From the NCBI RefSeq assembly GCF_900099695.1, contig NZ_FNCY01000010.1, forward strand, positions 1 through 64,000: a stretch of DNA of 64,000 nucleotides. The letters are read 5' to 3'. Shown here piece by piece: positions 41,688 to 52,915 of the stretch. This stretch comes from Propionivibrio dicarboxylicus. GTDB lineage: Bacteria; Pseudomonadota; Gammaproteobacteria; Burkholderiales; Rhodocyclaceae. The position numbers and the translations under genes are program-made. The notes below the pieces were generated by a model. The model was not told the origin of the DNA. It was given only the letters and a program-made list of their open reading frames with translations, and did no database searches. Within the stretch, counting starts at the first letter, position 1; every line of letters begins with the position of its first letter.

Positions 41688-42170
41688 ATGGGTATTGAAG
41701 GGATTCTGCAGGAAGGCTTCGTCACCACGACGGCTGACAAGCTGATCAATTACATGCGCACCGGGTCGATGTGGCCGATGACATTCGGCCTTGCTTGCTG
41801 CGCGATCGAGATGATTCATACCGGCTGCTCGCGTTACGACCTCGACCGCTTCGGCATCGTTTTCCGTCCGAGTCCGCGTCAGTCGGATGTCATGATCGTG
41901 GCCGGCACGCTGACCAACAAGATGGCGCCGGCGCTGCGCAAGGTGTACGACCAGATGGCCGAGCCGCGCTGGGTGATTTCGATGGGGTCCTGCGCCAATG
42001 GTGGTGGCTATTACCACTACTCGTATTCGGTGGTGCGTGGCTGCGATCGTATCGTGCCCGTCGATATCTACGTGCCGGGTTGTCCGCCGACCTCGGAAGC
42101 GCTGATCTATGGCCTGCTCCAGTTGCAAGGCAAGATCAACCGCACCAGCACCATCGCCCGCAAACCCTGA
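41688..42170 (+). CDS. nuoB: NADH-quinone oxidoreductase subunit B
   Basis: 160 residues. Ligands of terminal cluster N2 are visible: the adjacent Cys pair in LACCAIEM, Cys in [17 protein letters not shown] and Cys in [14 protein letters not shown]. It passes electrons from the peripheral arm to quinone with NuoD. Starts 3 bp after nuoA. Confidence 0.98.
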   Translation: MGIEGILQEGFVTTTADKLINYMRTGSMWPMTFGLACCAIEMIHTGCSRYDLDRFGIVFRPSPRQSDVMIVAGTLTNKMAPALRKVYDQMAEPRWVISMGSCANGGGYYHYSYSVVRGCDRIVPVDIYVPGCPPTSEALIYGLLQLQGKINRTSTIARKP

Positions 42171-42188
42171 TAGTCCGGAGTTCTACCC

Positions 42189-42803
42189 ATGTCCGCCAAG
42201 CTGGAAACGCTTCGCCAGAACCTGACGCAGCATCTCGGTCATCGGATCGCGGCAATGCAAATTGCATTGGACGAGATCACCATCGATGTCGAAGTGGTGA
42301 ATTACCCGGAAACCATGCAACTGTTGCGCGATATCCCCGAGCTGGGTTTCGCGCAGCTGATCGATCTGTGTGGCGTCGACTATTCAACCTATGGCGATGC
42401 GCCTGAAGGCGCGGCTGTCGGCAAGCGCTTCGCTGCGGTCAGTCATCTGCTGTCGGTGACGCACAACTGGCGCGTTCGCGTGCGCTGTTTCGCCGTCGAT
42501 GACGAATTTCCGTCGATCCCCTCGGTGGTGTCGATCTGGAATTCGGTGAACTGGTTCGAGCGCGAGGCCTTCGATCTGTATGGCATCGTCTTCCCGGGCC
42601 ATCCGGACCTGCGCCGCATCCTGACCGATTACGGTTTCGTCGGTCATCCGTTCCGCAAGGATTTTCCGACGACGGGATATGTCGAGATGCGTTACGACGA
42701 CGCGCAGAAGCGCGTGATTTACGAGCCGGTGTCGATCGAGATGCGCGAAATCACGCCGCGCATCGTCCGCCCCGCGAATTACGGGAATGTCGAAAATGCC
42801 TGA
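42189..42803 (+). CDS. nuoC: NADH-quinone oxidoreductase subunit C
   Basis: 204 residues, the 30-kDa subunit, separate from NuoD (fused in E. coli). Marked by [39 protein letters not shown]. Its 3' end overlaps the nuoD start by up to 17 bp. Confidence 0.97.
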   Translation: MSAKLETLRQNLTQHLGHRIAAMQIALDEITIDVEVVNYPETMQLLRDIPELGFAQLIDLCGVDYSTYGDAPEGAAVGKRFAAVSHLLSVTHNWRVRVRCFAVDDEFPSIPSVVSIWNSVNWFEREAFDLYGIVFPGHPDLRRILTDYGFVGHPFRKDFPTTGYVEMRYDDAQKRVIYEPVSIEMREITPRIVRPANYGNVENA

Positions 42804-44049
42804 TATCCAGAATTACACGATCAACTTCGGACCGCAGCATCCGGCCGCGCACGGTGTGTTGCGGATGGTGCTCGAGCTTGACGGCGAAGTCGTTCAGCGC
42901 GCCGATCCGCATATCGGTTTCCTGCATCGCGCGACCGAGAAGCTCGCCGAGAACAAGACCTGGATCCAGAACCTGCCGTTCATGGACCGTCTCGACTACA
43001 TGTCGATGATGTGCAGCGAGCATGCTTACTGCCTGGCGATCGAGAAGATGCTGGGCATTGATGTGCCGGTTCGCGCCCAGTACATCCGCGTCATGTTCGA
43101 CGAAATCACCCGCATCCTCAACCACCTGCTCTGGATCGGTTCGCACGGTCTCGACGTCGGCGCGATGACGATGATGCTCTATGCCATGCGCGAGCGCGAG
43201 GATCTGGTCGACTGCTACGAAGCGGTTTCGGGAACCCGCTGGCATGCGGCGTATTACCGGCCGGGTGGCGTCTATCGCGACCTGCCGGACACGATGCCGC
43301 AGTACAAGGAATCGAAGTGGAAGAGCGCGGCCAAGGTCAAGCAACTCAATGAGGTTCGCAGCGGTTCGCTGCTCGATTTCCTTGACGACTTCATCACGCG
43401 TTTCCCCAAGATCGTCGACGACTACGAGACGCTGCTGACCGACAACCGTATCTGGAAACAGCGGCTCGTCAATGTCGGCGTCCTGTCGCCCGAACGCGCG
43501 TTGCAGCTGGGTTGTACCGGCGCCATGCTGCGCGGTTCCGGCATCGCTTGGGACGTGCGCAAGAAGCAGCCCTACGCGGTCTATGACAAGCTCGATTTCG
43601 ACATCCCGGTCGGCGTCACCGGCGACTGCTACGACCGCTACCTGGTGCGCGTCAATGAAATGCGCCAGTCGGCGCGGATCATCCGCCAGTGCATCGACTG
43701 GCTGCGCGTCAATCCGGGTCCGGTGATCTGCGACAACCACAAGGTTGCGCCGCCATCGCGGGCCTTGATGAAGAGCAGCATGGAAGAGCTGATCCATCAC
43801 TTCAAGCTGTGCTCCGAAGGGATCCACGTGCCGGAAGGGCAGGTCTATTCGCCCATCGAGCATCCGAAGGGCGAGTTCGGTATCTATGTGATTTCGGATG
43901 GCGCCAACAAGCCGTATCGTTTGAAGATCCGTTCGCCGGGCTACGTGCACCTGTCGGCGATGGATGAACTGGTGCGTGGGCACATGATTGCCGACGTGGT
44001 CACCATGGTTGGTACGATTGACATCGTTTTTGGCGAGATTGACCGCTGA
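42787..44049 (+). CDS. nuoD: NADH-quinone oxidoreductase subunit D
   Basis: 420 residues (417 if ATG 42796 is used). 49-kDa subunit related to the hydrogenase large subunit; [22 protein letters not shown] with the quinone-head His, [16 protein letters not shown], and the C-terminal DIVFGEIDR typical of the family. Forms the quinone pocket with NuoB. Stop overlaps nuoE ATG by one base. Confidence 0.97.
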   Translation: MSKMPDIQNYTINFGPQHPAAHGVLRMVLELDGEVVQRADPHIGFLHRATEKLAENKTWIQNLPFMDRLDYMSMMCSEHAYCLAIEKMLGIDVPVRAQYIRVMFDEITRILNHLLWIGSHGLDVGAMTMMLYAMREREDLVDCYEAVSGTRWHAAYYRPGGVYRDLPDTMPQYKESKWKSAAKVKQLNEVRSGSLLDFLDDFITRFPKIVDDYETLLTDNRIWKQRLVNVGVLSPERALQLGCTGAMLRGSGIAWDVRKKQPYAVYDKLDFDIPVGVTGDCYDRYLVRVNEMRQSARIIRQCIDWLRVNPGPVICDNHKVAPPSRALMKSSMEELIHHFKLCSEGIHVPEGQVYSPIEHPKGEFGIYVISDGANKPYRLKIRSPGYVHLSAMDELVRGHMIADVVTMVGTIDIVFGEIDR

Positions 44050-44522
44050 TGCTGACTCAAGAATCCTTACAGAAAATCGATCGCGAGATCACCAAGTACC
44101 CGCCCGAGCGCAAGCAGTCGGCCGCCGTTGCGGCGCTGGCGATTGCCCAGGATGAAAAGGGCTGGTTGTCGAATGAAACGATCGAGTTCGTCGCCAATTA
44201 TCTTGGCATGACGCCGATGGCCGCCTACGAGGTCGCCAGTTTCTACAACATGTACAACCTCAAGCCGGTTGGAAAGTACAAGCTGACGGTGTGTACGAAC
44301 CTGCCGTGCATGCTTTCCGGCGGCGTCGATGCGGCCGAGTATCTCAAGCAGAAACTCGGCATCGGCTTCGACGAAACGACGCCGGACGGCAAATTCACGC
44401 TCAAGCAGGGCGAGTGCATGGGTGCCTGCGGCGATGCGCCGGTGATGCTCGTGAACGCGCGGCGCATGTGCGGTTCGATGCTGCCGGAAGAAATCGACAA
44501 ATTGCTGGCGGAGCTCGAATAA
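44049..44522 (+). CDS. nuoE: NADH-quinone oxidoreductase subunit E
   Basis: 157 residues, thioredoxin-like 24-kDa subunit. The [2Fe-2S] cluster N1a ligands are CTNLPC and the later Cys pair in [11 protein letters not shown]. Works with NuoF in the NADH-oxidising tip. Stop TAA shares its final A with the nuoF ATG. Confidence 0.97.
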   Translation: MLTQESLQKIDREITKYPPERKQSAAVAALAIAQDEKGWLSNETIEFVANYLGMTPMAAYEVASFYNMYNLKPVGKYKLTVCTNLPCMLSGGVDAAEYLKQKLGIGFDETTPDGKFTLKQGECMGACGDAPVMLVNARRMCGSMLPEEIDKLLAELE

Positions 44523-45856
44523 TGGCAATCCTCGGCACCATCAATCCGATGCTGATGGCCGGCATCGATTTCGACAGCGACACCTCGTGGCGGCTCGAAG
44601 GCTATCTGGCGCGCGGCGGCTATGCCGTGCTCAAGGAGATCCTCAAGAGCGAGACGGGGCGCGAGAAATACATCAGTGTCATCAAGCGCTCGGGCCTGCG
44701 CGGACGTGGCGGCGCCGGTTTTCCGACCGGCCTCAAGTGGGGCTTCATGCCGGCGTTCCGCGGCGGTCAGAAATACATCGTCTGTAATTCGGACGAGGGC
44801 GAGCCGGGTACGTTCAAGGATCGCGACATCCTGCGCTTCAATCCGCACGCTGTCATCGAAGGCATGCTGATCGGCGGCTACCTGATGGGCGCGACCCGCG
44901 GCTACAACTACATCCACGGCGAAATCTACGAGATCTACAAGCGTTTCGAAGAAGCGCTCGGTGAAGCGCGTGCTGCCGGGCTGCTCGGCGACAACATCGC
45001 CGGCTCGAATTTCTGCATGGAGATCCAGGCGCACCACGGTTTCGGCGCCTACGTCTGCGGCGAGGAAACGGCGCTGATCGAGTCGATCGAGGGCAAGGCC
45101 GGGCGTCCCCGCTACAAACCGCCCTATACGGCCAGCAACGGTCTCTACGGCGCGCCGACGAACGTCAACAACACCGAGTCGTATGCGTCGATTCCGTTCA
45201 TCCTCAAGATGGGCGCCGAGGCGTATCTCGACATGGGGACCGTCAATAACGGCGGGACCAAGATCTTCTCGGTGTCGGGTCATGTCAATCGGCCTGGCAA
45301 CTACGAAGTGCCGCTCGGCACGCCGTTCCCGAAGCTGCTCGAACTGGCCGGCGGCATGCGCGGCGGACGTCAGCTCAAGGCCTGCATTCCCGGCGGCGTC
45401 TCGTGTCCGGTGATCCCCGGCGCGCGCATGATGGAAACGACGATGGACTTCGACGGCATCAGCAAGGCCGGGTCGTCCTTCGGTTCCGGCGCCGTCATCA
45501 TCATGGACGAGACGACCTGCATGGTGAAGGCGCTCGAACGGATCGCGTATTTCTTCTTCGAGGAATCCTGCGGCCAATGCACGCCGTGCCGCGAAGGGAC
45601 GCACTGGATGTATCAGATCATCCACCGCATCGAGCACGGTCAGGGGCGGATGGAGGATATCGAAGTGCTCGACAGCATTGCTTCGCGCATCTCGGGCAAC
45701 ACGATTTGCGCGCTCGGCGACGCCGCGGCGGCGCCGGTCGAGAGCTTCATCAAGCAGTTCCGTGACGAATTCGTCTATCACATCGAACACAAGCAGTGCC
45801 TGGTTCCGCTGGATGTACAGCGTGCCGGCAGCGGCTTCTTCAAAGCTACGGTTTAG
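44522..45856 (+). CDS. nuoF: NADH-quinone oxidoreductase subunit F
   Basis: 444 residues from ATG 44522. NADH and FMN sites: [16 protein letters not shown] and [15 protein letters not shown]3 cluster ligands in [12 protein letters not shown] and a downstream Cys in [11 protein letters not shown]. Entry point of electrons from NADH. An in-frame extension into nuoE exists but is not a real start. Confidence 0.98.
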   Translation: MAILGTINPMLMAGIDFDSDTSWRLEGYLARGGYAVLKEILKSETGREKYISVIKRSGLRGRGGAGFPTGLKWGFMPAFRGGQKYIVCNSDEGEPGTFKDRDILRFNPHAVIEGMLIGGYLMGATRGYNYIHGEIYEIYKRFEEALGEARAAGLLGDNIAGSNFCMEIQAHHGFGAYVCGEETALIESIEGKAGRPRYKPPYTASNGLYGAPTNVNNTESYASIPFILKMGAEAYLDMGTVNNGGTKIFSVSGHVNRPGNYEVPLGTPFPKLLELAGGMRGGRQLKACIPGGVSCPVIPGARMMETTMDFDGISKAGSSFGSGAVIIMDETTCMVKALERIAYFFFEESCGQCTPCREGTHWMYQIIHRIEHGQGRMEDIEVLDSIASRISGNTICALGDAAAAPVESFIKQFRDEFVYHIEHKQCLVPLDVQRAGSGFFKATV

Positions 45857-45865
45857 GGTAACGAC

Positions 45866-48199
45866 ATGCTTGAACTTGAAATCGACGGCAAGAAGGTCCA
45901 GGCGCCCGAGGGGTCGATGATCATCGAGGCCGCCGCGCTTGCCGGGGTCCATATTCCGCATTTCTGCTACCACAAGAAGCTGTCGCTGGCGGCGAACTGC
46001 CGGATGTGCCTGGTCGAAGTGTCGAAGGCGAAGAAGGCCGTGCCGGCCTGCGCCACGCCGATCCTCGACGGCATGAAGGTCTTTACGCATTCGGAAACGA
46101 CGCTCGACGCGCAGAAGGGCGTGCTCGAGTTCCTGCTGATCAACCACCCGCTCGATTGTCCGATCTGCGACAAGGGCGGCGAGTGCCAGTTGCAGGATCT
46201 GGCGGTTGGTTACGGCAGTTCCTCCTCGCGCTTCTCGGAGGAAAAGCGCGTCGTCTTCCAGAAGGATGTCGGTCCGCTCATCTCGATGCAGGAAATGTCG
46301 CGTTGCATCCACTGCACGCGTTGCATCCGCTTCGGCGAGGAAATTGCCGGCGTCATGGAACTCGGCATGGCCAACCGCAACTTCCATTCCGAGGTGCAGA
46401 CCTTCGTCGGTCGCAGCGTCGATTCGGAATTGTCGGGCAACATGATCGACCTGTGTCCGGTCGGCGCACTGACGTCGAAGCCGTTCCGCTATACCGCCCG
46501 TAACTGGGAACTGGCGCAGCGCAAGTCGGTGAGCCCGCATGACAGCCTCGGCTCCAACCTCAATGTGCAGGTCAAGAGCAATCGTGTCATGCGCGTCGTG
46601 CCACGTGAGAACGAGGCGATCAACGAGTGCTGGATCTCCGACCGCGACCGTTTCTCGTATGAGGGCCTGAACTCGGACGAGCGCCTGCAGAAGCCGATGG
46701 TGCGCGTCGATGGCGCGCTGCGCGAAGTCGAGTGGAACGTTGCGCTCGATTACGTTGCCCATGGCCTCAAGGACATCGTCAAGACGCATGGCGCGGCATC
46801 GGTCGCCGCATTGGCGGCGCCGAATGCGACGCTTGAAGAACTCTTCCTGCTGCAGAAACTGACGCGCGGCATCGGTTCGGGGAACGTCGACTTCCGTCCG
46901 CGTCGCCGCGATTTTTCCGCCGATGCGCAACGCGCCGGCATTCCCTGGCTCGGCATGAAAGTCGCCGAAATCGGGGCACTTGACACCGTACTGGTCGTCG
47001 GCAGCTTCCTGCGCAAGGATCATCCGCTCTTCGCCCAGCGCCTGCGCCAACTTGCGCGTCGGCGTGGCAAGGTCAGCCTCCTGTCGGTGACGAAGGACGA
47101 TCCGCTCCTGCGTCTGTTTGCGCAGGTGACGGTGGCGCCGGCACAACTGGCGGCAGCGTTGGCCGGGGTCGTCAAGGCGGCTGCGCAGATCAAGGCGCAG
47201 CCGGTGCCGGCAGGGCTCGAATCGATCGAGCCCGATGAGGCGGCGCGCAAGATCGCGCAAAGCTTCGTCGATGGCAAGAAATCGGCGGTCTTCCTCGGCA
47301 ATGTCGCCGAGCAAGTCGACAATGCAACGCAGCTGCAAGCGCTGGCGGCCGAACTCGGACGCCTGACCGGTGCCCGTGTCGGCTTCATCGGCGAAGCGGC
47401 CAACAGCGTCGGCGGATACGTCGCGCAGGCGCTGCCGTCCGGCCTCAACGCCTACGAGATGTTCGCGCAACCGCGTCGCGCCTATGTGCTCCTCGGCCTC
47501 GAGCCGGAACTCGATTGTCATCATCCGGCGCAGGCGATTGCGGCGCTCAAGCAGGCCGATCTCGTCGTCATGCTGACGCCGTTCAAGCATGCGGCGGCGC
47601 TCGATTACGCCGATGTATTGCTGCCGACGGCGCCCTTCAGCGAAACGTCGGGAACCTTCGTCAGCACCGAAGGCCGCGCCCAGAGCTTCAACGGCGTTTG
47701 CCGTCCGCTCGGCGAAACGCGGCCGGGCTGGAAAATTCTTCGCGTACTCGGCAATCTGCTCGACCTTCCCGGCTTCGACTACGAATCGAGCGAAGAGGTG
47801 CGCGACGTGGTGTTGCCGGCCGGAACGAATTTTGTGACGGGCCTCGATAATGCCCTGACGGGTGCGCCTGCGCTGGCGGTCGATGGCCGGTTCGAAGGTT
47901 TGCAACGCGTTGCCGAGGTGCCGATTTATTTCGCCGATTCGCTTGTGCGTCGCGCCACGGCGCTGCAGAAGACGCACGATGCGGGTCTGCCTGCCGCGCG
48001 CATGAATGGCGCAACGGCGGCAAGTCTGGGTCTTTCGGCCGGCGCGTCGGTGCGGGTGAAACAAGGGCAGGGCGACGCCGTCCTGGTGCTGGCTGTCGAT
48101 GAAACGGTGCCGGCCGGTTGTGTGCGCGTGGCCGCCGGCCATGACACGACGGCGGCACTCGGCGATATGTTCGGAATGATCAACGTGGAGCGTGCATGA
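45866..48199 (+). CDS. nuoG: NADH-quinone oxidoreductase subunit G
   Basis: 777 residues. N-terminal ferredoxin-like [2Fe-2S] ([21 protein letters not shown]), His-ligated and Cys-ligated [4Fe-4S] sites ([32 protein letters not shown]), then a molybdopterin-oxidoreductase-like domain that holds no cofactor. I do not see the extra N7 Cys motif typical of E. coli NuoG, and the region after residue 300 is shorter than in E. coli. Confidence 0.96.
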   Translation: MLELEIDGKKVQAPEGSMIIEAAALAGVHIPHFCYHKKLSLAANCRMCLVEVSKAKKAVPACATPILDGMKVFTHSETTLDAQKGVLEFLLINHPLDCPICDKGGECQLQDLAVGYGSSSSRFSEEKRVVFQKDVGPLISMQEMSRCIHCTRCIRFGEEIAGVMELGMANRNFHSEVQTFVGRSVDSELSGNMIDLCPVGALTSKPFRYTARNWELAQRKSVSPHDSLGSNLNVQVKSNRVMRVVPRENEAINECWISDRDRFSYEGLNSDERLQKPMVRVDGALREVEWNVALDYVAHGLKDIVKTHGAASVAALAAPNATLEELFLLQKLTRGIGSGNVDFRPRRRDFSADAQRAGIPWLGMKVAEIGALDTVLVVGSFLRKDHPLFAQRLRQLARRRGKVSLLSVTKDDPLLRLFAQVTVAPAQLAAALAGVVKAAAQIKAQPVPAGLESIEPDEAARKIAQSFVDGKKSAVFLGNVAEQVDNATQLQALAAELGRLTGARVGFIGEAANSVGGYVAQALPSGLNAYEMFAQPRRAYVLLGLEPELDCHHPAQAIAALKQADLVVMLTPFKHAAALDYADVLLPTAPFSETSGTFVSTEGRAQSFNGVCRPLGETRPGWKILRVLGNLLDLPGFDYESSEEVRDVVLPAGTNFVTGLDNALTGAPALAVDGRFEGLQRVAEVPIYFADSLVRRATALQKTHDAGLPAARMNGATAASLGLSAGASVRVKQGQGDAVLVLAVDETVPAGCVRVAAGHDTTAALGDMFGMINVERA

Positions 48200-49308
48200 T
48201 GGTGGAAACGCTACAGCAATTGCTGCCGGGGTTTCTTCTCCCCTATCTTGACCAGGCGTTGCAGTTGGGCGCCGGCTATTTCGGTCCGGTCGTCTGGCAA
48301 AACCTGCTCACCGGCGTCTGGGCCGTGATCAAGGTGATGCTGGTGATCGCGCCTTTGCTGCTCGTCGTCGCTTACACGACGTATGCCGAGCGCAAGGTGA
48401 TCGGCGCCATTCAGGTGCGTATCGGTCCGAACCGCGTCGGTCCGCTCGGTCTGATCCAGCCGCTGGCCGACGGTCTCAAGGTGATGCTCAAGGAAGTCGT
48501 CATCCCGGCCAAAGCCGATCGTGCCGTCTTCCTGCTCGCGCCGGTCTTCGCTTTCGCGCCGGCGCTGGTCGCCTGGGCGGTCATCCCGTTCAACGAATTC
48601 CTTATCGTTGCCAACGTCAATGCCGGCTTGCTCTTCGTCATGGCGGTCACGTCGATCAGCGTCTACGGCATCATCCTGGCCGGTTGGGCATCCAACTCGA
48701 AATACGCCTTCCTCGGCGCAATGCGGTCGGCAGCGCAGATGATCTCCTACGAAGTCGCGATGGGACTGTCGCTTGTTGTCGTCATGATGATCTCGAGCAG
48801 CCTCAATCTGGTCGATATCGTCAAGAGTCAGGATCAGGGACTGTTCGCCGGCATGGGGCTCAAGTTCCTGTCATGGAACTGGCTGTCCTTGTGGCCGATG
48901 TTCGTGGTGTATCTGGTGTCGATCTTCGCCGAATGCAACCGGGCACCGTTCGACCTGGCGGAAGGCGAGTCGGAAATCGTCGGTTACCACGTCGAGTATT
49001 CCGGCATGGCGTTCGCCGTGTTCCAGTTGGCCGAATATTCGGCGATGCTGCTCGGTTCGACGCTGGTTGCGTTGCTTTTCCTGGGCGGCTGGCTGTCGCC
49101 GGTTGGTTTCCTGCCCGACAGCATCCTCTGGCTGTTCGGCAAGATCTTTGCATTGCTGGTCGTCTTCTTCTGGGCCCGTTCGACCTTCCCGCGCTATCGC
49201 TATGACCAGGTCATGCGCCTGGGCTGGAAGGTGTTCATTCCCGTCTGCCTGACCTGGCTGACGGTTGTCGGGGTCTGGATGATGTCGCCGTGGAACATCT
49301 GGAAGTGA
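48196..49308 (+). CDS. nuoH: NADH-quinone oxidoreductase subunit H
   Basis: 370 residues, eight or more helices. Links the peripheral and membrane arms; conserved [33 protein letters not shown] and [27 protein letters not shown], the acidic loop near the quinone entry. Overlaps nuoG by ATGA. Confidence 0.98.
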   Translation: MMVETLQQLLPGFLLPYLDQALQLGAGYFGPVVWQNLLTGVWAVIKVMLVIAPLLLVVAYTTYAERKVIGAIQVRIGPNRVGPLGLIQPLADGLKVMLKEVVIPAKADRAVFLLAPVFAFAPALVAWAVIPFNEFLIVANVNAGLLFVMAVTSISVYGIILAGWASNSKYAFLGAMRSAAQMISYEVAMGLSLVVVMMISSSLNLVDIVKSQDQGLFAGMGLKFLSWNWLSLWPMFVVYLVSIFAECNRAPFDLAEGESEIVGYHVEYSGMAFAVFQLAEYSAMLLGSTLVALLFLGGWLSPVGFLPDSILWLFGKIFALLVVFFWARSTFPRYRYDQVMRLGWKVFIPVCLTWLTVVGVWMMSPWNIWK

Positions 49309-49318
49309 GAGGCAAGAC

Positions 49319-49807
49319 ATGGGTTCGATGAAGGAAATTTTCAACAGCCTCCTGCTCAAGGAATTGTTCAAGGGCATGGCGGTGACCGGGCGCCACATTT
49401 TCGCGCGCAAGATCACCGTTCAGTACCCGGAAGAGCGGACGCCGCAAAGCCCGCGTTTCCGCGGTCTGCACGCCTTGCGGCGTTACCCGAACGGGGAAGA
49501 GCGTTGCATCGCCTGCAAACTGTGCGAGGCGGTTTGCCCGGCGATGGCGATCACGATCGAGTCGGCCGAACGCGACGATGGCTCGCGGCGGACGACGCGT
49601 TATGACATCGATTTCAACAAGTGCATCTACTGCGGTTTCTGCGAGGAAGCCTGTCCGGTCGATGCCATCGTCGAGACGCGCGTTTTCGAGTATCACGGCG
49701 AGAGCCGCGACGAGTTGTACTACACCAAAGACATGCTGCTGGCTGTCGGCGATCGCTACGAAGCGCAGATCGCTGAAGACCGCGAGTGTGACGCCAAATA
49801 TCGCTAA
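49319..49807 (+). CDS. nuoI: NADH-quinone oxidoreductase subunit I
   Basis: 162 residues with two [4Fe-4S] ferredoxin motifs, [12 protein letters not shown] and [15 protein letters not shown] (clusters N6a and N6b). Amphipathic N-terminus ([23 protein letters not shown]) docks on the membrane arm. Confidence 0.98.
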   Translation: MGSMKEIFNSLLLKELFKGMAVTGRHIFARKITVQYPEERTPQSPRFRGLHALRRYPNGEERCIACKLCEAVCPAMAITIESAERDDGSRRTTRYDIDFNKCIYCGFCEEACPVDAIVETRVFEYHGESRDELYYTKDMLLAVGDRYEAQIAEDRECDAKYR

Positions 49808-49821
49808 CGGGCGCTGATACG

Positions 49822-50448
49822 ATGGAATTCAAGACACTCGTTTTTTTCTTTCTGGCCGCGATCCTGGTTTTCGCCAGCTTGCGTGTCGTTACCTTGCGCA
49901 ATCCGGTGCATGCGGCGCTGAACCTGGTGCTCGCGTTCTTCAGCGCGAGCGGCCTCTGGGTGCTGCTCCAGGCCGAGTTTCTCGCGATCGCGCTGATTTT
50001 GGTCTATGTCGGTGCGGTGATGGTGCTGTTCCTGTTCGTCGTCATGCTGCTCGACATCAACCTCGACCGGCTGCGCGAGGGCTTCTGGAGCTATCTGCCG
50101 CTGGGTGCGATCGTCGCGCTGCTGATTGTCGCCGAAATGAGCCTGGTGCTTTACGCGCGCTTCTCCTCTGTGCAGGAGAGCGTTGCCGGACAGGCCGATG
50201 CCTCGTTCAGCAATGCCAAGGCGGTCGGACGTCTGCTCTTTACCGATTACGTTTATCCGTTCGAACTGGCGTCGGTCGTGTTGCTGGTCGGCGTCGTCGC
50301 TGCGGTGGCGCTGACCCTGCGGGGCAAGCGCAAGAGCAAGGCGGTGAGCCCGTCCGAGCAGGTCTTCGTCAAGGCCGCCGATCGCGTGCGTATCGTCAAG
50401 ATGGCGGCCGAGTCGTCGCAGGATGAACCGGCCGGGCCGGCGGTTTAA
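49822..50448 (+). CDS. nuoJ: NADH-quinone oxidoreductase subunit J
   Basis: 208 residues with five helices; helix 3 bears the conserved ALILVYVGAVMVLFLFVVML with the pi-bulge region important for coupling. The cytoplasmic C-terminus is polar and variable. Followed by a 62-bp gap before nuoK, the widest gap in the operon. Confidence 0.96.
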   Translation: MEFKTLVFFFLAAILVFASLRVVTLRNPVHAALNLVLAFFSASGLWVLLQAEFLAIALILVYVGAVMVLFLFVVMLLDINLDRLREGFWSYLPLGAIVALLIVAEMSLVLYARFSSVQESVAGQADASFSNAKAVGRLLFTDYVYPFELASVVLLVGVVAAVALTLRGKRKSKAVSPSEQVFVKAADRVRIVKMAAESSQDEPAGPAV

Positions 50449-50510
50449 GAATGTTGTTCAACGTGATGGCCGAGAACGCCGTCATTTGAGGAAAAAATCA
50501 GGGAAGACAC

Positions 50511-50816
50511 ATGCTGACACTGTCCCATTATTTGATATTGAGCGCGATCCTGTTTGCGATCGGCGTCGTCGGGATTTTTCTGAACCGGAAAAACCTGATC
50601 GTGCTGCTCATGTCGATCGAACTCATCCTGCTCGCGGTCAATACCAACTTCATCGCCTTCTCGCATTACCTCGATGATCTGGCCGGCCAGGTCTTCGTCT
50701 TCTTCATCCTGACGGTGGCCGCTGCCGAGTCGGCGATCGGTCTGGCGATCCTGGTCGTCCTGTTCCGCAACCTGAAGACCATCCACGTGGATGATCTGGA
50801 TAGCCTGAAGGGTTGA
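50511..50816 (+). CDS. nuoK: NADH-quinone oxidoreductase subunit K
   Basis: 101 residues, three helices. The two buried glutamates of the proton path lie in [17 protein letters not shown] and in [19 protein letters not shown]. Resembles Mrp subunit C. Stop overlaps the region of the nuoL start. Confidence 0.97.
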   Translation: MLTLSHYLILSAILFAIGVVGIFLNRKNLIVLLMSIELILLAVNTNFIAFSHYLDDLAGQVFVFFILTVAAAESAIGLAILVVLFRNLKTIHVDDLDSLKG

Positions 50817-50818
50817 AC

Positions 50819-52891
50819 ATGGAAATGCAAAAACTCTATCTGCTCGTTCCGCTGGCGCCTTTGTTCGGCGCCATGATTGCCGGTCTGCTGTGCCGTGTGG
50901 TGCCGCGCTGGGTTGCGCACACGGCGGCGATCGCCGGCGTGGCCATCGCCTTCATCGCCTCGGTCGTCATCTTCCGCGATGTCATGGCCGGCCATACGTT
51001 CAACGGGACCGTCTATCAGTGGCTGACCTCCGGTGACGTCAGCTTCGAAGTCGGCTTCCTGATCGATCCGCTGACGGTGACGATGATGCTGGTCGTGACC
51101 TTCGTCTCGCTGATGGTGCACATCTACACTGTCGGTTACATGCACGACGACCCCGGCTACAACCGCTTCTTCAGCTATATCGCGCTGTTTACCTTCTCGA
51201 TGCTGATGCTCGTGATGAGCAACAACTTCATGCAGTTGTTCTTCGGCTGGGAAGCCGTGGGCCTGGTCTCCTACCTGCTGATCGGCTTCTGGTATACGCG
51301 GCCGACGGCAATCTTCGCCAACATGAAGGCCTTCCTGGTCAACCGCGTCGGCGACTTCGGCTTCATTCTCGGTATCGGTCTCGTGCTCGCGCATTTCGGC
51401 TCGCTCGACTACGCCACGGTGTTTGACAAGGCCGACCAGTTCGCCAACGTGACGATCAATATCTGGGGCACTTCGGAATGGTCGCTGCTCTCGGTGACCT
51501 GCATCCTGCTGTTCGTCGGCGCCATGGGCAAGTCGGCGCAGGTTCCCTTGCACGTTTGGCTGCCCGATTCGATGGAAGGCCCGACCCCGATCTCGGCGCT
51601 GATCCACGCGGCAACGATGGTGACGGCCGGTATCTTCATGGTCGCACGCATGTCGCCGCTCTTCGAACTGACTGACACGGCACTCTCGTTCGTCATCATC
51701 ATCGGTTCGATTACCGCCTTGTTCATGGGCTTCCTCGGCATCATCCAGAACGACATCAAGCGCGTCGTGGCGTATTCGACGCTCTCGCAGCTCGGCTACA
51801 TGACCGTCGCGCTGGGCGCGTCGGCGTACTCGGTGGCGATCTTCCACCTGATGACACACGCGTTCTTCAAGGCGCTGCTGTTCCTCGGCGCCGGCTCGGT
51901 GATCATCGGTATGCACCACGATCAGGACATCCGCAACATGGGCGGCCTGCGCAAGTACATGCCGATTACCTGGCTGACCTCGCTGGTCGGTTCGCTGGCC
52001 TTGATTGGCACGCCGTTCTTCGCGGGTTTCTATTCGAAGGATTCGATCATCGAGGCGGTCAAGCTCTCGCATATTCCGGGCTCCGGTTTTGCCTACTTCG
52101 CCGTGATGGCCGGTGTCTTCATCACCGCGTTCTATTCCTTCCGCATGTACTTCCTCGTCTTCCACGGGGAGGAACGCTTCGGCAAGGCACATGACGACCA
52201 CGGCCACGTCGCTCACGATTCGCACGACGCGCATCATGCCGATGACCACGAAGGCGATCATGACGACGAGGAAGTGTCGGCGGATCATCATCACGGCCTG
52301 GCGCCGGGACAGAAGCCGCACGAAACGCCCTGGGTCGTGACGCTGCCGCTCGTGTTGCTGGCCATTCCGTCGGTGGTGATCGGTTATCTCGGTATCGAGC
52401 CGATGCTCTTCGGTTCTTACTTCGGCGATGCCATCTTCATCAACGGCGAAGCGCATCCGGTCATGGAAGAGCTGGCGCACCATTTCCACGGTGCGACGGC
52501 GATGGCGCTGCATGCGGTGCAGACGCCGGTGTTCTGGCTGGCGCTTGCCGGTGTCGTGCTGTCCTGGTTCTTCTACCTCAAGCGGCCCGATATTCCGGCC
52601 AAGATCAAGCATGCGATCGCGCCGATCTACACGGTCCTCGAGAACAAGTACTACTTCGACAAGTTCAACGAGATCTTCCTCGCCGGCGGCGCCCGCCTGC
52701 TCGGCAAGGGCCTGTGGAAGGGCGGCGATGTCGGTGTCATCGACGGCATGATCGTCGGCGGTGCCGTGCGGCTTGTCGGCTGGATCGCGACCATGGCGCG
52801 TTTCTTCCAGTCGGGGCACATCTATCACTATGCATTCACGATGATCTTCGGGGTTTGCGCCTTGCTGTCTTTCTGGCTGCTGCGCGCCTAA
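50819..52891 (+). CDS. nuoL: NADH-quinone oxidoreductase subunit L
   Basis: 690 residues from ATG 50819, preferred over TTG 50813 because GAAGGG at 50807-50812 is then well spaced. Antiporter-like subunit with FFGWEAVGLVSYLLIGFWYTR, GAMGKSAQVPLHVWLPDSMEGPTPISALIHAATMV (Lys and His of the proton channel), and the long C-terminal lateral helix. Between helices there is a His/Asp-rich stretch at about residues 457-492 (52190-52300). Confidence 0.97.
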   Translation: MEMQKLYLLVPLAPLFGAMIAGLLCRVVPRWVAHTAAIAGVAIAFIASVVIFRDVMAGHTFNGTVYQWLTSGDVSFEVGFLIDPLTVTMMLVVTFVSLMVHIYTVGYMHDDPGYNRFFSYIALFTFSMLMLVMSNNFMQLFFGWEAVGLVSYLLIGFWYTRPTAIFANMKAFLVNRVGDFGFILGIGLVLAHFGSLDYATVFDKADQFANVTINIWGTSEWSLLSVTCILLFVGAMGKSAQVPLHVWLPDSMEGPTPISALIHAATMVTAGIFMVARMSPLFELTDTALSFVIIIGSITALFMGFLGIIQNDIKRVVAYSTLSQLGYMTVALGASAYSVAIFHLMTHAFFKALLFLGAGSVIIGMHHDQDIRNMGGLRKYMPITWLTSLVGSLALIGTPFFAGFYSKDSIIEAVKLSHIPGSGFAYFAVMAGVFITAFYSFRMYFLVFHGEERFGKAHDDHGHVAHDSHDAHHADDHEGDHDDEEVSADHHHGLAPGQKPHETPWVVTLPLVLLAIPSVVIGYLGIEPMLFGSYFGDAIFINGEAHPVMEELAHHFHGATAMALHAVQTPVFWLALAGVVLSWFFYLKRPDIPAKIKHAIAPIYTVLENKYYFDKFNEIFLAGGARLLGKGLWKGGDVGVIDGMIVGGAVRLVGWIATMARFFQSGHIYHYAFTMIFGVCALLSFWLLRA

Positions 52892-52915
52892 ACGAACAAT
52901 AAGACTGGGAACGAT

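Noticed and set aside
44243-48142. 1299-residue minus-strand open frame over nuoE-nuoG
   Set aside because: Same reason: long antisense frame caused by codon bias in high-GC DNA, no ribosome site or motif.
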